Source: Pedobacter psychroterrae (GTDB lineage: Bacteria; Bacteroidota; Bacteroidia; Sphingobacteriales; Sphingobacteriaceae). Taken from it: a stretch of 64,000 nt of DNA. This document shows, piece by piece, positions 1 to 11,100 of this stretch. The translations under genes were made by a program, and so were the position numbers. Where the stretch lies: assembly GCF_004331695.1 (NCBI RefSeq), contig NZ_SJSL01000002.1, positions 496,001 to 560,000 of the forward strand, in the 5' to 3' direction. The notes below the pieces were generated by a model that did not search any database, had not been told where the DNA came from, and saw only the letters and a program-made list of their open reading frames with translations. Positions within the stretch are counted from its first letter, which is position 1, and the number at the start of each line of letters is the position of its first letter.

Positions 1-2312
1 TCATTGTCATCATCTTCCTTGTCGGTCTTGTCGGCATCAGCTTCTGCATCATATCCAATTATGGATGTCGCCTCGGCACGCGTTAGCTCCAGTAAATATG
101 CAGCAAAATCATTGTCTGAGTTGTTGTAAACGCGCTGTATCTGAACGCCATTTGTTTGGTTGGGGGCGTTGGCTTTAGGAAGACTTATAGCTGCTTCAAG
201 TAATATCCCGCCTACAATGGCTGCATCAGAAAAATCGGTACCCTGCAGGTTTGCACCGGTAAATGAAATTGCACGTTCCACACCTGGCGCAAGTGTAACA
301 CCTTTAAAATTTGCACCCATCAGGTTTGTACGGTTAAAACTTACACCGTTTAAAATGGCTTTGGTAAAATCGGCCTTATAAAGATTGGCATCGTCAAAGT
401 TCGCACCAATCAATATCGCTTTTGTAAGTGTGGCGTTAGATCCGTTTAACTGGTTATTGTACAAATGGCATTTCTGGGCGTTGCAGCCTGTTAGATTTGC
501 TTCGGTTAAATTAACACCCGGCATATAGCTGCCATAAAGATTAGCAGCTTGTCCGTTTTCAAAAATAACAGTTAATTCACGTGCTTTAGGACTGGTAGAT
601 ACGACCATATTGGCCACCAAAAATTTCCTTACAGGTGTAGTTGAATTATCTGTTATCATCCAGGCAGCTTCGGCGCCTGCAGGTGTAGGTGCAATGATGC
701 AAGTGATATTGCCGATCGAGTAGCCGCTCCACTGAAAAATATCAATCATATCTTTTAAAACACCTTGCTGCACACTGTTTAAAAAGGTTTTATAGTCATA
801 AGGAGCAAGGGCCGATGTGTCACTTTCAGCCATTGAAAATATGGCTGCGTTTTTACCAAACTGCGCTGCAGTTAAATTGGCATTACTTAAAATCGCATAA
901 GTAATGCTTGATCCGTACAATTGGGCATGTGCTAAATTTGAATTGGAAAAATTGCTGTCCTGCAGATTGCACTCTACCATTCGGGCATAGCTAAATGTGG
1001 AAGGCGAGTTATCAAATATCGCATACTTAAATCCGTCTGAAACCGGAAATTGTATGATGACATACTTTTTGCCGTTTTTACTGTTAACATCAATAATATG
1101 CCAGGTCTGCAAATTGCTTTGAGTATCCCTGACAGGAGTGCATTCTACGTTTTGAAGTATTAAACCACAAGCAGTAAATATTCTTTTTATTCCTTCAGCA
1201 TCCTTTCTGTTAAGCAGTTCTATAAATCCGCTATAAAGTGCGTTTCCAGGCAGTATATTTATCCTGGCGCCGGCATTTCCCATTTCCGTGCCCTGTACGG
1301 TATTGATCCCCGTGAAGGTTGAGCCATTCAGAATGGCATTGTTAAAATTAACACCATTGAACCTGGCCTTTTTAAAATCGGCAACATTTAAAATGGCCTT
1401 TTCAAAAGAAAGACTGCTGTTGAAAAATGAATACATAGCCTTCAGATTTTGCAATTGTCCTGTAATGCTGCTAAAATCATTGATGATTACGTTTCGAAGA
1501 TCTAAACACTGCCAGTTTTTTTGCAGGTTTTTTAGCATAAAATCTGCCGGAACAGTTGCAAACTGAAAAGAAGTGATATATGTGGGATCTGTTGAAGTTT
1601 TGCAAGGTATACTAAACTTGCTGTCAGTAATGTTATTGCCGTCAAACCGGGTGCCCTGAAGCAAGGCATTCCGAAAGGAAATTTCCCTGAACCTGGAAGC
1701 ATATGACAGATCGGTGCTGGTCAGGTCACTGTTGTCAAATACCACAGTATCCAGCGATGCACCAGCCATTGTGACTTTATTCAGATTACAGGAGATAAAG
1801 ACCGCGAAATCAAGTTCGCAACGGCTCATTTTGCAATTTTGAAGGTCGCATTCCGTAAAATGGGCATTGCGAATGCTTTTTTCCTTGAAGTCAAAATTGT
1901 TCCATTTAACAGATTTGAAATCTATCCTGGCAAAATCTGCTGGTGGGTCAGTTATTTTGGCGTTGCTGAGGTCTGTAAACTGGCATTTCTTACCCAGCAG
2001 CTTCCATGGAACTGTCGCCCCTGTCAAATTGGTGAGCAGGGTTTTGCTTCCCTGCCTGCCAAATTGGGCCGGCTCTGTAAACTTAGCAGCAGTAAGGATG
2101 CAGTCGGCAAAGCTCGTTACCTTTTTTTGTGAGGATGCTCCAAATGTCGAATCCGTAAATTCGGTAACCGAGTCAAAATTACTGCCACTGAAATTTACAC
2201 CAGTTAGGTTACAGCCAATAAAAACGTAACCACTAAGGTTTTGTCCGGAGAAATCACTATTAGAAAGATCAACTCTCGTGTTTACCTTGTTAGGAGGTAA
2301 AATGCCAGGCAT
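1..2312 (-). CDS. Pentapeptide-repeat protein, C-terminus outside window
   Basis: An open minus-strand frame runs from an ATG at 2312 to the left edge, about 770 codons without the C-terminus. The translation begins MPGILPPNKVNTRV and then shows repeated A(N/D)L/F-x-x units (for example SDFSGQNLSG, AILIGANFDD). They lie in blocks near 2250-1640, 1400-1280, 1000-840 and 540-180, separated by non-repeat segments. The visible end, near base 1, is very acidic (D/E/K-rich). Pentapeptide repeats fold as a right-handed quadrilateral beta-helix; many such proteins have no assigned function. The start is one base beyond the stop of the 1482-residue gene upstream and has a clean GGAGG, so the two are almost certainly co-translated. 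Function unknown. Confidence 0.85.
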   Translation of the reverse strand, partial: MPGILPPNKVNTRVDLSNSDFSGQNLSGYVFIGCNLTGVNFSGSNFDSVTEFTDSTFGASSQKKVTSFADCILTAAKFTEPAQFGRQGSKTLLTNLTGATVPWKLLGKKCQFTDLSNAKITDPPADFARIDFKSVKWNNFDFKEKSIRNAHFTECDLQNCKMSRCELDFAVFISCNLNKVTMAGASLDTVVFDNSDLTSTDLSYASRFREISFRNALLQGTRFDGNNITDSKFSIPCKTSTDPTYITSFQFATVPADFMLKNLQKNWQCLDLRNVIINDFSSITGQLQNLKAMYSFFNSSLSFEKAILNVADFKKARFNGVNFNNAILNGSTFTGINTVQGTEMGNAGARINILPGNALYSGFIELLNRKDAEGIKRIFTACGLILQNVECTPVRDTQSNLQTWHIIDVNSKNGKKYVIIQFPVSDGFKYAIFDNSPSTFSYARMVECNLQDSNFSNSNLAHAQLYGSSITYAILSNANLTAAQFGKNAAIFSMAESDTSALAPYDYKTFLNSVQQGVLKDMIDIFQWSGYSIGNITCIIAPTPAGAEAAWMITDNSTTPVRKFLVANMVVSTSPKARELTVIFENGQAANLYGSYMPGVNLTEANLTGCNAQKCHLYNNQLNGSNATLTKAILIGANFDDANLYKADFTKAILNGVSFNRTNLMGANFKGVTLAPGVERAISFTGANLQGTDFSDAAIVGGILLEAAISLPKANAPNQTNGVQIQRVYNNSDNDFAAYLLELTRAEATSIIGYDAEADADKTDKEDDDN

Positions 2313-2313
2313 A

Positions 2314-5300
2314 TTAAACCTCCTTTTCAGTTAAAGTACGTGTGTCTGAAGGACCGGAAGGGGTTGACGGGATCCAGCCGCTTACACCCGGTTCGGTTCT
2401 GTTATTAGGTCCTAAAAATGTTTCATAATTAAGTGTCCATAAGGTACGCCATTTGTCAATCGCCATTTTTGCGGCAGCAATGCCCGATAGCGGGTTTTGA
2501 AGCAATACGGTCCCATCAGGATTATAAATATCCAGCATATACTCTTTTGCACTCGCTCCTGTACCGGTAAAATACAATACGTATATATAGCCTTTATCCT
2601 CGACCGCTACATCTAAATACTCTATATGCGCTGCGGTTTGTGTCCTTAACAGTGCAGTTGCAATTAACTGCTGAACCCGCAATATACCCGAGGTTGTAGC
2701 ACCTGGTTTTATTTCAAAAGTGAGCATATGCAGCTTATCGCGTACTTTCCAATGTCCATCTTTTGCGATCAGATCAATCTCCAGGTTTCCTTCGTAGTTG
2801 ATATCGAGTACATTTGTTGAACTATTCCAGCGGAAATCAAACGAAGTTTTTTCTGTTTTATTTACAACCAGCCAGCTTTTGCCTTTCACATTGACGATTA
2901 CCTCAACACCATCTGCTTCTTCAGGCAGGTCGCACAGTTTGGTTTTCATCCGCTTGCGGATAACATTGTTGACAATACCCTTATCCAGATTGTCTGCTGT
3001 TGCCTGGTTGGTGGCAATGCTCGTTATAGGTGGGCGTAAATAGCTGGCTGGCATGTTTGCCTGGTAAGCTTTGCGCAACTCAATTGTTACTTTACGGCCA
3101 TTCAAATCACTAATTAATGTATCAGGTAGGGTGAATGACAGTTCTCCTTTAAAACCCGCAACAGGATTGCCGGTTACATCAAATGACTGAAATCGTTTGT
3201 TTCCCTGTTCTAATATAATTATCCGTCCGTCTGATGATATGGTCATTGCCTTAGGCTGACTTATCAGTCCCTCCAGGTTACCGCTGCCTGACATAGGCAT
3301 AGCGATCGGTGCTGTTTTGGCTTTGCCTGCCATATTTGGCAATTGAAGACTCCATATTTTATCCAGCGCGTAATCAATAGCAATTACACAACCGGCCGGA
3401 TGCACGCCAATTTTATATAATGTGCTGCCACGTGGAATAGGGAAGGCGCCCCAACTATTTTCGCCATCTTCCGAAAAATCAACATCGAAATTATAAGAAC
3501 CTGGCAGACCATCATGAAAACTCACAGCCCTTAGGTGATAGTGCCCTTTTTCATCTGGTCTTGGGTCCAGGTAAAAATTGCTTATTTCCGGAACTACATA
3601 ATTATAAATATTAACTATTTTTTTCCACCCTCCATTGATCACTTCGGTACCATAAACAAGGTCATAAATTACGGTTTGTGTAGTGTCAATTATCCGCCAT
3701 TCTTTATCGGTTTTAATGACTTTTACTACTGCTGTAGCAGGTATTTCAAAGCCTCTGTCAGTAAATTCTTTTTTGACCGGTGCAGGTAGTGCTTTGCCAT
3801 CAGCATTGTTAAGGGCTACCTGATGGTTTTCAAAATCAATAATAAACAGTGGTGTTAATCCAAACTGATTATAAGCGATGAAAGGCATTTGAGTAAAACC
3901 AGTGTTAGATTGGATGATCAGATCCGAAGGCTGTGCAAGCGTAGAGATACTCTGCATGGCATACAGCTGGTTATTTTCGGGCGGGTTGGTTGATTTATCA
4001 CGCGGCATATTCATGCCTGATGCACGCCAGGCATAACCCAATTGGTATGCTTTGTTATTGATGGTCATGCCAACCAGTTCCGCAAGGTTGTGGTTGCTGC
4101 CTGATGTATCCGGTACAGTTTTAGGATTGGGTAATACCGGAGCCGGCCTTGATATATTTTGCACCTCAATCTGGTAAAATTTACTTCCTCCCGAATTATA
4201 GATCTGTTTATATAAACAGCGATAGGTGATTTGTGCAGTCCGGTCATCAACGTTCCATTCTGTACCCGTAGCCACCTTGGTTACTACAATATTTTGCGGC
4301 AGCGTGATGCCGTTGTTTTTAAAATCCTGTATGAAGCCGGCAGTAAGCATTCCGCTTTCCAGGTCGGCCTTATATTTTTGATCTATTGAAAATGAGGTAA
4401 TGATCCATTTATGTTTGTTGGATGGAGCGTCAAAACCGATCCTTTGCTTTTCACTGTACGAAGTTGAGGGCGTAAGTGGTACCAGGCTTTCAATGATAGA
4501 CCCTGTAAAAGCAAGCTTGCCCTGCAAATCAGGAGTAGCGGATTTAGGCCCGCTATCCCAGCGACCAGCAATCCAGTCAGCGCTTGAATAAATAATGGTA
4601 GTAACTATTACCTGTCCGCCCGCAGGCACCTTATTAAAGGTAACAATAATTGGCGCAGATTTGCTTCCCGGCATTGGCCCGGCTTTTACATAGGTCATGC
4701 CTCCCTGAAAACTTCCGTTTTTAGGATATTTAAGTGTCGTTACGTAATGGCTGCCGACCATAGGCCAGATAGGATCCTGGCTTTCAGTACCATGCGAGGG
4801 ATCCGGTTTTACAGTAACTGTCAGGTCCATCGTGTTTTGGATCTGCATTTCATACGTAGCCGGAGAACCGAGGCATTGTATGGTAGTTGCGGCCAGAGAA
4901 GCAACATCAGATGCCACGCTTATCGCTTTAAGCGCCCAGCCGGCGTAGGGAACCTGTTGCAGCAACTGTTGTGTGGTCAATTGACCAATACCTATTTTAG
5001 CCAGGTCTTCAATAGCGTCCTGCAGTAATTTTTCTACCAGGTAGTTGGCCACTTGTCCAAACAGGAAACTGGCAACAAAATTAGATAACTTGGAAAGGAC
5101 CATTTTTGAATTTCCGTTTTTCCAAAACCCGATAGATACGACAGTTGCCGCAACACCAAGATGTATAGATAAAACGATGACGGCCATTTTTAGCTTTGAT
5201 TTATCCAGGGCTGCCTTCATAGGGCCCAATACCGCTATAGTAAATGCCATGCTCGCTGCCGTTACTCCATAATTCAATATGCCCGTAGCAATCAGTCCTG

Positions 5301-6762
5301 CCAGATCAACTTCGGTATCCCAATCCGAGAAGTGCTTGCCGGCACCAAATCCTCCAAGATATATTTTTGCTCTGGAAGCAATAGCCGCATTGGTTTCCTT
5401 TGTGTGTGGCCATTTAAACCTGATGTCAGTATCCTGGGTAGGAAAAGGAATCCCAAACACGTTGTTACCAGCTGCTAACAAGCCCCAGTAAAGTTTTGTA
5501 GTGTTCTGGCCTCTCCGGTCGAATGTAGTGGCAAATATCTGGCTCATCATGGCGTCAGATTCTACCAGACTGTCTCCCTCTTTACTTCTGCTCAATACGC
5601 TCCAGGGTATCGGGGTACCATCAGCAGTTTGGTATTCGATATAAACACTTAAAATCCTGTTGGGCCAGTTGTTTACTGGAAATGAGATGGTATTGTTTTC
5701 AAATTTAAACCCGTCTGCTACTAATTCCAGTCCGTACTGCAGCGTAGATTCATATTTTATAGACCAATTTTCAGGAGCTGCCGTTAGGTCTGCCTTTGCC
5801 GATTCAGCAGCAGGGGCTGTAACGGTGGCAGAGGCTACATTAGTTTGATTATTCGTAATTATACCTTGCGGCCGTGCCCATAACGAACCTTTAAATGCCT
5901 CATCATTTTTTATCTTTTTGAGTACCGAATAGATTGCTCCTGTAGATGCAGTGATCACACCGCCGTCTTCTGAACCCGATTCATCATCGCTCAATTCATA
6001 TTGCGGAATAACTTTCTTTTGTGTGAGGGGGTCTACAGGCCATTCCATTTGCTTGCCGTCACTAAAAACCTGTTCTGTTGGTTCCATCGGTGATTCGGCC
6101 AAAGTCACTGGGTCAACTTTTATCGCGTATGATTTTTTGTACCATGAATTGGTTGTGGTATCAGGATTGCTGCTGATGTAGTTGATCAGCTGTGTAAAAT
6201 CATTATGGTCCTGCAGGTATTTGTCAAAAATGCTGACCATTATGTTGTCGTCAAGTGACCCGATCTCGGGGTGGCTAAAAACGATTGACTGCGCGTTAAC
6301 CAATGGCGGGTCAATGAGCATGGCTGCGCCTCTTTTTATAGCCCTGCGGTCTACTGCACTGAGCGACTGCAAAAGATTGGGTTTGATTCCTAGTCGTGAA
6401 AGGACAAGCGGCATTGGCGTGTTTTGATGAGCGTGTTTTAGCAATACCCGTTCATGTGTCTCCGGCGAGGCATGCATAAAGGTAGCTACCAGATCAGGCA
6501 GGATGGCATTTGGATCTTTTGCCGTTGACACAATGCTAATACGTGATACCTCATCCTGGGGAAGCTGCAGGTTTTCTACATAATAGGTTATTAAATGCAG
6601 GTGGCTTTCAGGTACAGTTCCCAGGGCAGCGTTGAGCATCCGGTGTTCGACTAATTTGCCAGGGTTTTTCGCGTAGGATAATAGTTTTTCGGTTTTACCG
6701 TTTGCCTGGATAAAGTATTCGCGGTCCTCGTTCAGTGCAAAATGCAGATGGAGATTTTCCAT
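2314..6762 (-). CDS. Unrecognised 1482-residue protein with central hydrophobic region and C-terminal propeller-like part
   Basis: I do not recognise the family. There is no signal peptide. Residues 1-300 are mostly helical-looking, with a DESGSEDGG acidic patch near 255. Residues about 495-550 contain two hydrophobic stretches flanked by lysines that could be membrane segments or a pore-forming hairpin. Residues about 1110-1195 look like NHL/SMP-30-type propeller strands (AIDYALDKIWSLQL, AMTISSDGRIIILEQ), with a second similar region near 1400. The start at 6762 is the first ATG after an AT-rich spacer. It precedes the pentapeptide-repeat gene with only one intervening base, so the pair should act together. 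A large secreted or cell-associated toxin or scaffold is possible, but no catalytic motif is visible. Confidence 0.8.
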   Translation of the reverse strand: MENLHLHFALNEDREYFIQANGKTEKLLSYAKNPGKLVEHRMLNAALGTVPESHLHLITYYVENLQLPQDEVSRISIVSTAKDPNAILPDLVATFMHASPETHERVLLKHAHQNTPMPLVLSRLGIKPNLLQSLSAVDRRAIKRGAAMLIDPPLVNAQSIVFSHPEIGSLDDNIMVSIFDKYLQDHNDFTQLINYISSNPDTTTNSWYKKSYAIKVDPVTLAESPMEPTEQVFSDGKQMEWPVDPLTQKKVIPQYELSDDESGSEDGGVITASTGAIYSVLKKIKNDEAFKGSLWARPQGIITNNQTNVASATVTAPAAESAKADLTAAPENWSIKYESTLQYGLELVADGFKFENNTISFPVNNWPNRILSVYIEYQTADGTPIPWSVLSRSKEGDSLVESDAMMSQIFATTFDRRGQNTTKLYWGLLAAGNNVFGIPFPTQDTDIRFKWPHTKETNAAIASRAKIYLGGFGAGKHFSDWDTEVDLAGLIATGILNYGVTAASMAFTIAVLGPMKAALDKSKLKMAVIVLSIHLGVAATVVSIGFWKNGNSKMVLSKLSNFVASFLFGQVANYLVEKLLQDAIEDLAKIGIGQLTTQQLLQQVPYAGWALKAISVASDVASLAATTIQCLGSPATYEMQIQNTMDLTVTVKPDPSHGTESQDPIWPMVGSHYVTTLKYPKNGSFQGGMTYVKAGPMPGSKSAPIIVTFNKVPAGGQVIVTTIIYSSADWIAGRWDSGPKSATPDLQGKLAFTGSIIESLVPLTPSTSYSEKQRIGFDAPSNKHKWIITSFSIDQKYKADLESGMLTAGFIQDFKNNGITLPQNIVVTKVATGTEWNVDDRTAQITYRCLYKQIYNSGGSKFYQIEVQNISRPAPVLPNPKTVPDTSGSNHNLAELVGMTINNKAYQLGYAWRASGMNMPRDKSTNPPENNQLYAMQSISTLAQPSDLIIQSNTGFTQMPFIAYNQFGLTPLFIIDFENHQVALNNADGKALPAPVKKEFTDRGFEIPATAVVKVIKTDKEWRIIDTTQTVIYDLVYGTEVINGGWKKIVNIYNYVVPEISNFYLDPRPDEKGHYHLRAVSFHDGLPGSYNFDVDFSEDGENSWGAFPIPRGSTLYKIGVHPAGCVIAIDYALDKIWSLQLPNMAGKAKTAPIAMPMSGSGNLEGLISQPKAMTISSDGRIIILEQGNKRFQSFDVTGNPVAGFKGELSFTLPDTLISDLNGRKVTIELRKAYQANMPASYLRPPITSIATNQATADNLDKGIVNNVIRKRMKTKLCDLPEEADGVEVIVNVKGKSWLVVNKTEKTSFDFRWNSSTNVLDINYEGNLEIDLIAKDGHWKVRDKLHMLTFEIKPGATTSGILRVQQLIATALLRTQTAAHIEYLDVAVEDKGYIYVLYFTGTGASAKEYMLDIYNPDGTVLLQNPLSGIAAAKMAIDKWRTLWTLNYETFLGPNNRTEPGVSGWIPSTPSGPSDTRTLTEKEV
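2319..2323 (-). promoter_or_regulatory. Ribosome binding site GGAGG
   Basis: On the minus strand GGAGG lies six bases before the ATG at 2312, inside the last codons of the upstream gene. It fixes the start of the pentapeptide-repeat gene and implies translational coupling. Confidence 0.7.
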
Positions 6763-6936
6763 ATTGGATAGGGTTAATATTTGGTTTGTAATTGGTAATT
6801 ACATTAATTGGTACAACCGTAAAGTTGCACAATATTTAAATAAAAACACTAAAAAACTGTAAAACAGGAAAATTATTATGTAAATGGTTTAAATTTGTTC
6901 AGTAGACCGCTTTTTGTTAAAAATTACCGATTATTT

Positions 6937-7494
6937 TTACTGCTCCATTTTACGTTTTGCGGTAATGCACCAGATTAACTCATCGATAAACTTCTTTGCC
7001 CTTTTATCGGCTGATGCTTTGTCGTTGGGCACACCCTGTTCATCGTAATTATTTTGCACTTGCGGTACGGGAAACATGGCAGGCACTACCCATGCACCTA
7101 TCTTCCAAAGTGAAAAAACAAGAGAGGTGGTGACCTGCGCGCCGCCAAATGGCCCCGCAGACACTGTGGCCAGTGCAATAGGCTTCTTTTGCCATTCTTT
7201 GTATAGCAAATCAATTACATTTTTTAAGCTTGAAGGATAGCCTCCATTGTATTCTGGAGTTATCAATAAAATGCCATCAGCTTCATTAATCCTTCGCTGA
7301 AAATCCAATACGTTTTGTTCGGGACTGGGCATATACTGCAGCCGTTCCTCAAAAATCGGAAAATTATATTCAGCAAGATCTACCATGTCTACTGTTCCCA
7401 GATTATTCTCTTTGAGGTAATTTTGGAAATATAAGGCTACTCTGTGGCTATTTCTACCTTGACGTACACTTGCAGAAAGAATGACGATGTTCAT
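6937..7494 (-). CDS. NADPH-dependent FMN reductase family protein
   Basis: A 185-residue flavodoxin-fold oxidoreductase. The N-terminus has the beta-strand plus flavin phosphate loop (SASVRQGRNSHRVA). The family hallmark ITPEYNGGYPSSLKNVIDLL is present near residues 80-100, where the PEYNGG turn contacts the isoalloxazine. Length fits the chromate/azo/quinone reductase group. Its physiological substrate cannot be told from sequence. It sits 30 bases downstream of the DUF1801 gene on the same strand and may be cotranscribed with it. Confidence 0.88.
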   Translation of the reverse strand: MNIVILSASVRQGRNSHRVALYFQNYLKENNLGTVDMVDLAEYNFPIFEERLQYMPSPEQNVLDFQRRINEADGILLITPEYNGGYPSSLKNVIDLLYKEWQKKPIALATVSAGPFGGAQVTTSLVFSLWKIGAWVVPAMFPVPQVQNNYDEQGVPNDKASADKRAKKFIDELIWCITAKRKMEQ

Positions 7495-7524
7495 ATGCTA
7501 TTAATTTTAAACGAAATAAAGATG

Positions 7525-7920
7525 CTAGAGACCTTTTAGTGCTAATAAGTTACCTTTGCGCGTTACAATGTTTTTGTAATCCCATTGTATATCGCGTCCT
7601 TTTTCCAGCCAGCGCTGCAGGTTTTCCTGGTTTATCTGGTCTACATTGGTGTACCGTGCATCAGCTGCTTTGAACGATCCTTCAGCATGAAGGTCTGGTT
7701 CATCAAATGACTGACCGCTCCAAAACAACAACCTGATACTATCTTTCAGTTTACTATATCCTACAATGGGATTACCATCAAGGAACCATACCGGATGACG
7801 GTGCCAGATCTTATTTTCTGTATCAGGAAGATGTTGGCAGATTTGCTCGTAAAGTGCATTACAAATTAACTTGTCTTCATCTGTCTGCGCATTGTTGTAG
7901 TCTAAAATCTCGCTGCTCAT
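7525..7920 (-). CDS. DUF1801 (YdhG-like) domain protein
   Basis: A 131-residue protein with the DUF1801 pattern: HPVWFLDGNPIVGYSKLKDSIRLLFWSG followed by a charged helix ending in a KGRDIQWDYK segment. The family is small, cytosolic and of unknown biochemical role, and is common in Bacteroidota. First gene of a likely two-gene unit with the downstream FMN reductase. Confidence 0.75.
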   Translation of the reverse strand: MSSEILDYNNAQTDEDKLICNALYEQICQHLPDTENKIWHRHPVWFLDGNPIVGYSKLKDSIRLLFWSGQSFDEPDLHAEGSFKAADARYTNVDQINQENLQRWLEKGRDIQWDYKNIVTRKGNLLALKGL

Positions 7921-8140
7921 AGTATTTGTTAGGTTGCTGTTTTCTAGATAATATTCACCTAAATTAATTAAAAATTATCCCAGTATCCAGCTTTTTTTGT
8001 GTTTGGTGATAATTCCTATTTTAAATACAAGATAAAGGCCTTGCAATAGGTGCAGACAGTACAGGATAGTTGCATGCTTAATCTTGGCTAACTTGATGTT
8101 GATTTCAACCAATATATAACCGATAACCTGAACATACCAC

Positions 8141-11100
8141 GTGAAATATAACTACTTGATCAAAACTTTTCTGCTCGGCGTTTTTCTCTCTGCTGCTTTT
8201 ACGAATGTGCTTATTGCCCAGGTATCGAAGGTTCCTTTTGTGCCTTCACAAGAGGAGGTAGACCGTCCCTTTGGCAAGCATGACGAGCTGTCCTTTCTCA
8301 AACCTTCAAAGGTTTACAAACCTGAAACATGGTTCCATTACATAGGCGGAAACGTGTCCAAAGAAGGCATTACCAGAGATCTGGAAGCCATTGCTAAGGC
8401 CGGGCTTTCAGGAATTCAGTTGTTTCACGGGCAGTTTGGCGGTCAATGGCCCGGGGTTGAACCCCAGATCACAAGTCTCAGTGCCAACTGGGATGACGCC
8501 GTAAAACATACGGCTCAAGAATGCCGCCGCCTGGGATTGCGGTTTTCTATGAACAACTGTCCGGGCTGGGCTACCTCAGGGGGTCCATGGATTACACCAG
8601 AGAATGCAATGCGTAACCTGATATGGAACCGCACAGATGTGGTTGGGGGCAAGCTCATCAATCAGGTAATACCAAGACCAGCGCCAAATAGCGAAGTCTG
8701 GCGGGATTATAAAGACATCACTGTGCTTGCTTTCCCAACTCCTGCAGGAGATACAGGAAAGCCACTTGTTCCGGCTACGATCAAGAGTAATACCGACCAT
8801 CAATGGGCAAGCTATTTTGCCGGAACAGCCAGTGAACCCATTCATTTGGCTCCGGCAGCAACCGATAAACCGTATTGGGTAGAGGTTGAATTTCCTGAGG
8901 CTGTCGCCCTGCGCAGTGTGGAGTTTTCAAGCGTACAGGCCTTTAATCATGGTCAGTCTTACGAGCCGGGGGTGACGATTGCCATCCAGGCAATACTGGC
9001 TGATGGAAAAACGAAAGACATTCTCCGTGCCGGAATGCCGCAGTCAAACTGGCAGGACGACCGGCCCATTACCCTGGCATGCTCCGAGTTGGCCGGGGTA
9101 AAAAAATACCGTATTTCCATCAGCAACAAATACCATATGACACTCAGTTCCCTTCGCCTGTTTTCTGCTGCGCGCAAAAACAGTTGGGAATCAGAAGCCG
9201 CCTGGACATTGAGGAGCATTGAACGTGCCGGCCAGCATCCTAAACAGTCGCCCGAAGCATTTATCACTCCAAATCAGATCCTGGATCTTTCAGATAAGCT
9301 CGATAAAGACGGAAAGCTCAACTGGCAGGCACCCAAAGGCAACTGGACCATACTACGCCTTGGCCATGTCAATGCCGGAAAGACAAACGGACCGGCACCT
9401 GCCGAGGGCACCGGATGGGAAGCAAACAAATTTTCTAAGTCGGGCGCAGAAGCACATTTTGCAGGATATATCGGTAGACTTTCCGGATCTGGAGGGCCAC
9501 TGGCAGGCGGACTTCTCAATGGGATGCTCATCGATAGCTGGGAATGCCATACACAGAGCTGGACGCAAGAGATGGAGCAGGAATTTACGCGGGTCTCCAG
9601 TTATTCGCTCCGCAAATGGCTGCCTGCATTATTAGGTTACGTCATCAAAGACCATGAAACAACCGCCCGTTTCCTGACCGACTGGCGCAAAACCCTGAAT
9701 GACCTGCTGGTAAATAATTATTATGGCCGTATGTCCTCACTGGCACGGGACAACGGGCTATCTGTTACCTATGAAACGGGCCCGGGTGATGTGGTGCCTG
9801 CCGATATCATGGAGTATTTCAAATTTGCCAACGTGCCGATGTGCGAGTTCTGGCAGCCAATGAGTGATGGATTTGTAGGATCCATCAATTTCAAGCCGAT
9901 CAAACCTACTGCATCAGCAGCGAGGTTGTACGGTAAACCACGTGTTGCTGCAGAGTCCTTTACAAACATCTCGCTCAGCTGGGATGAACACCTGGATATG
10001 CTCAAGGAAGTAGCCAATATTAACGCGATACAAGGCGTTAGCCATTTCGTATTCCATACTTACACTCACAATCCTCAAACACCTTTTAAAGCCCCCGGAA
10101 CCTCTTTTGGTGCGGGGATCGGAACTCCGTTTTTAAGGGGACAGACCTGGTGGGGATATATGCCCGACTTCACAGACTATTTGTCGCGCTGTACTTACTT
10201 GCTCGAGCGGGGAAAGCCGGTGTCTGATGTGCTGTGGTACCTGGGTGATGAGATCGATCATAAACCGGATCAGAATGCAGCGTTTCCCGAAGGGTTTAAA
10301 TATGATTACTGTAATCCAGATGTCCTGCTGAACCGTCTGAAAGTGGAAAATGGAATGTTGGTGACGCCAGAGGGAATCCGCTACAGTGTACTGTGGTTGC
10401 CGGATGTACCCCGCATGCTGCCCCAAACACTGGAAAAAATACGCTCATTGTTGCGCGATGGAGCCAGTATTGTTGGCGAAGCCCCGGTGGGAATGGCTAC
10501 ATTATCTGGAGGAGAGGCCGCTAAACAGCGTTTCAGCACTGCGGTGAAGGAGATCTGGGGAGGAGCTGGTAAAGGCATGAGGAAAGTAGGGAAGGGCACG
10601 CTGGTATCAGGTATGTCGATCGACGAGGCCTTGTCGGCATTAAAGATCAGCCCTGATGTCACCGCAGGTGATGCCCTGTGGGCACACCGGCGCATAGAAG
10701 GAGCAGACTGGTATTTCGTGACTGCGCCCAGTGGTAAGGGCTTTAACGGCGAGCTAAGTTTTCGGGCACAGGGGCAAGTAGAACTGTGGGATCCCGTTAG
10801 CGGCACTTACAGTCTCGCAGAAAGTCAGGCTAATGGAGCGCATACCATCGTCGAGCTTGATCTGGCAAAAGGAGAATCCTACTTTGTCGTCTTCAGGAAA
10901 CAGAAGGTTACCGGTGCCACAGCGAAAATTAAGGCTCATGAAACAGTGAGTCCCTTGCCAATTTCAGGCCCTTGGAAACTTAGTTTTCCTGCGGGTTGGG
11001 GAGCTCCGGAAGGTATAGAATTATCAGAACTGAAAGCCTGGAAGGACCTGGATATTCCGGCAGAGGGAAAGGCATTTTCAGGAACGGCGACCTATACCAC

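Noticed and set aside
160..2229. Several plus-strand frames in the first 2.3 kb
   Set aside because: They are the complement of the pentapeptide-repeat gene; the minus frame carries the regular repeat pattern over the whole region.
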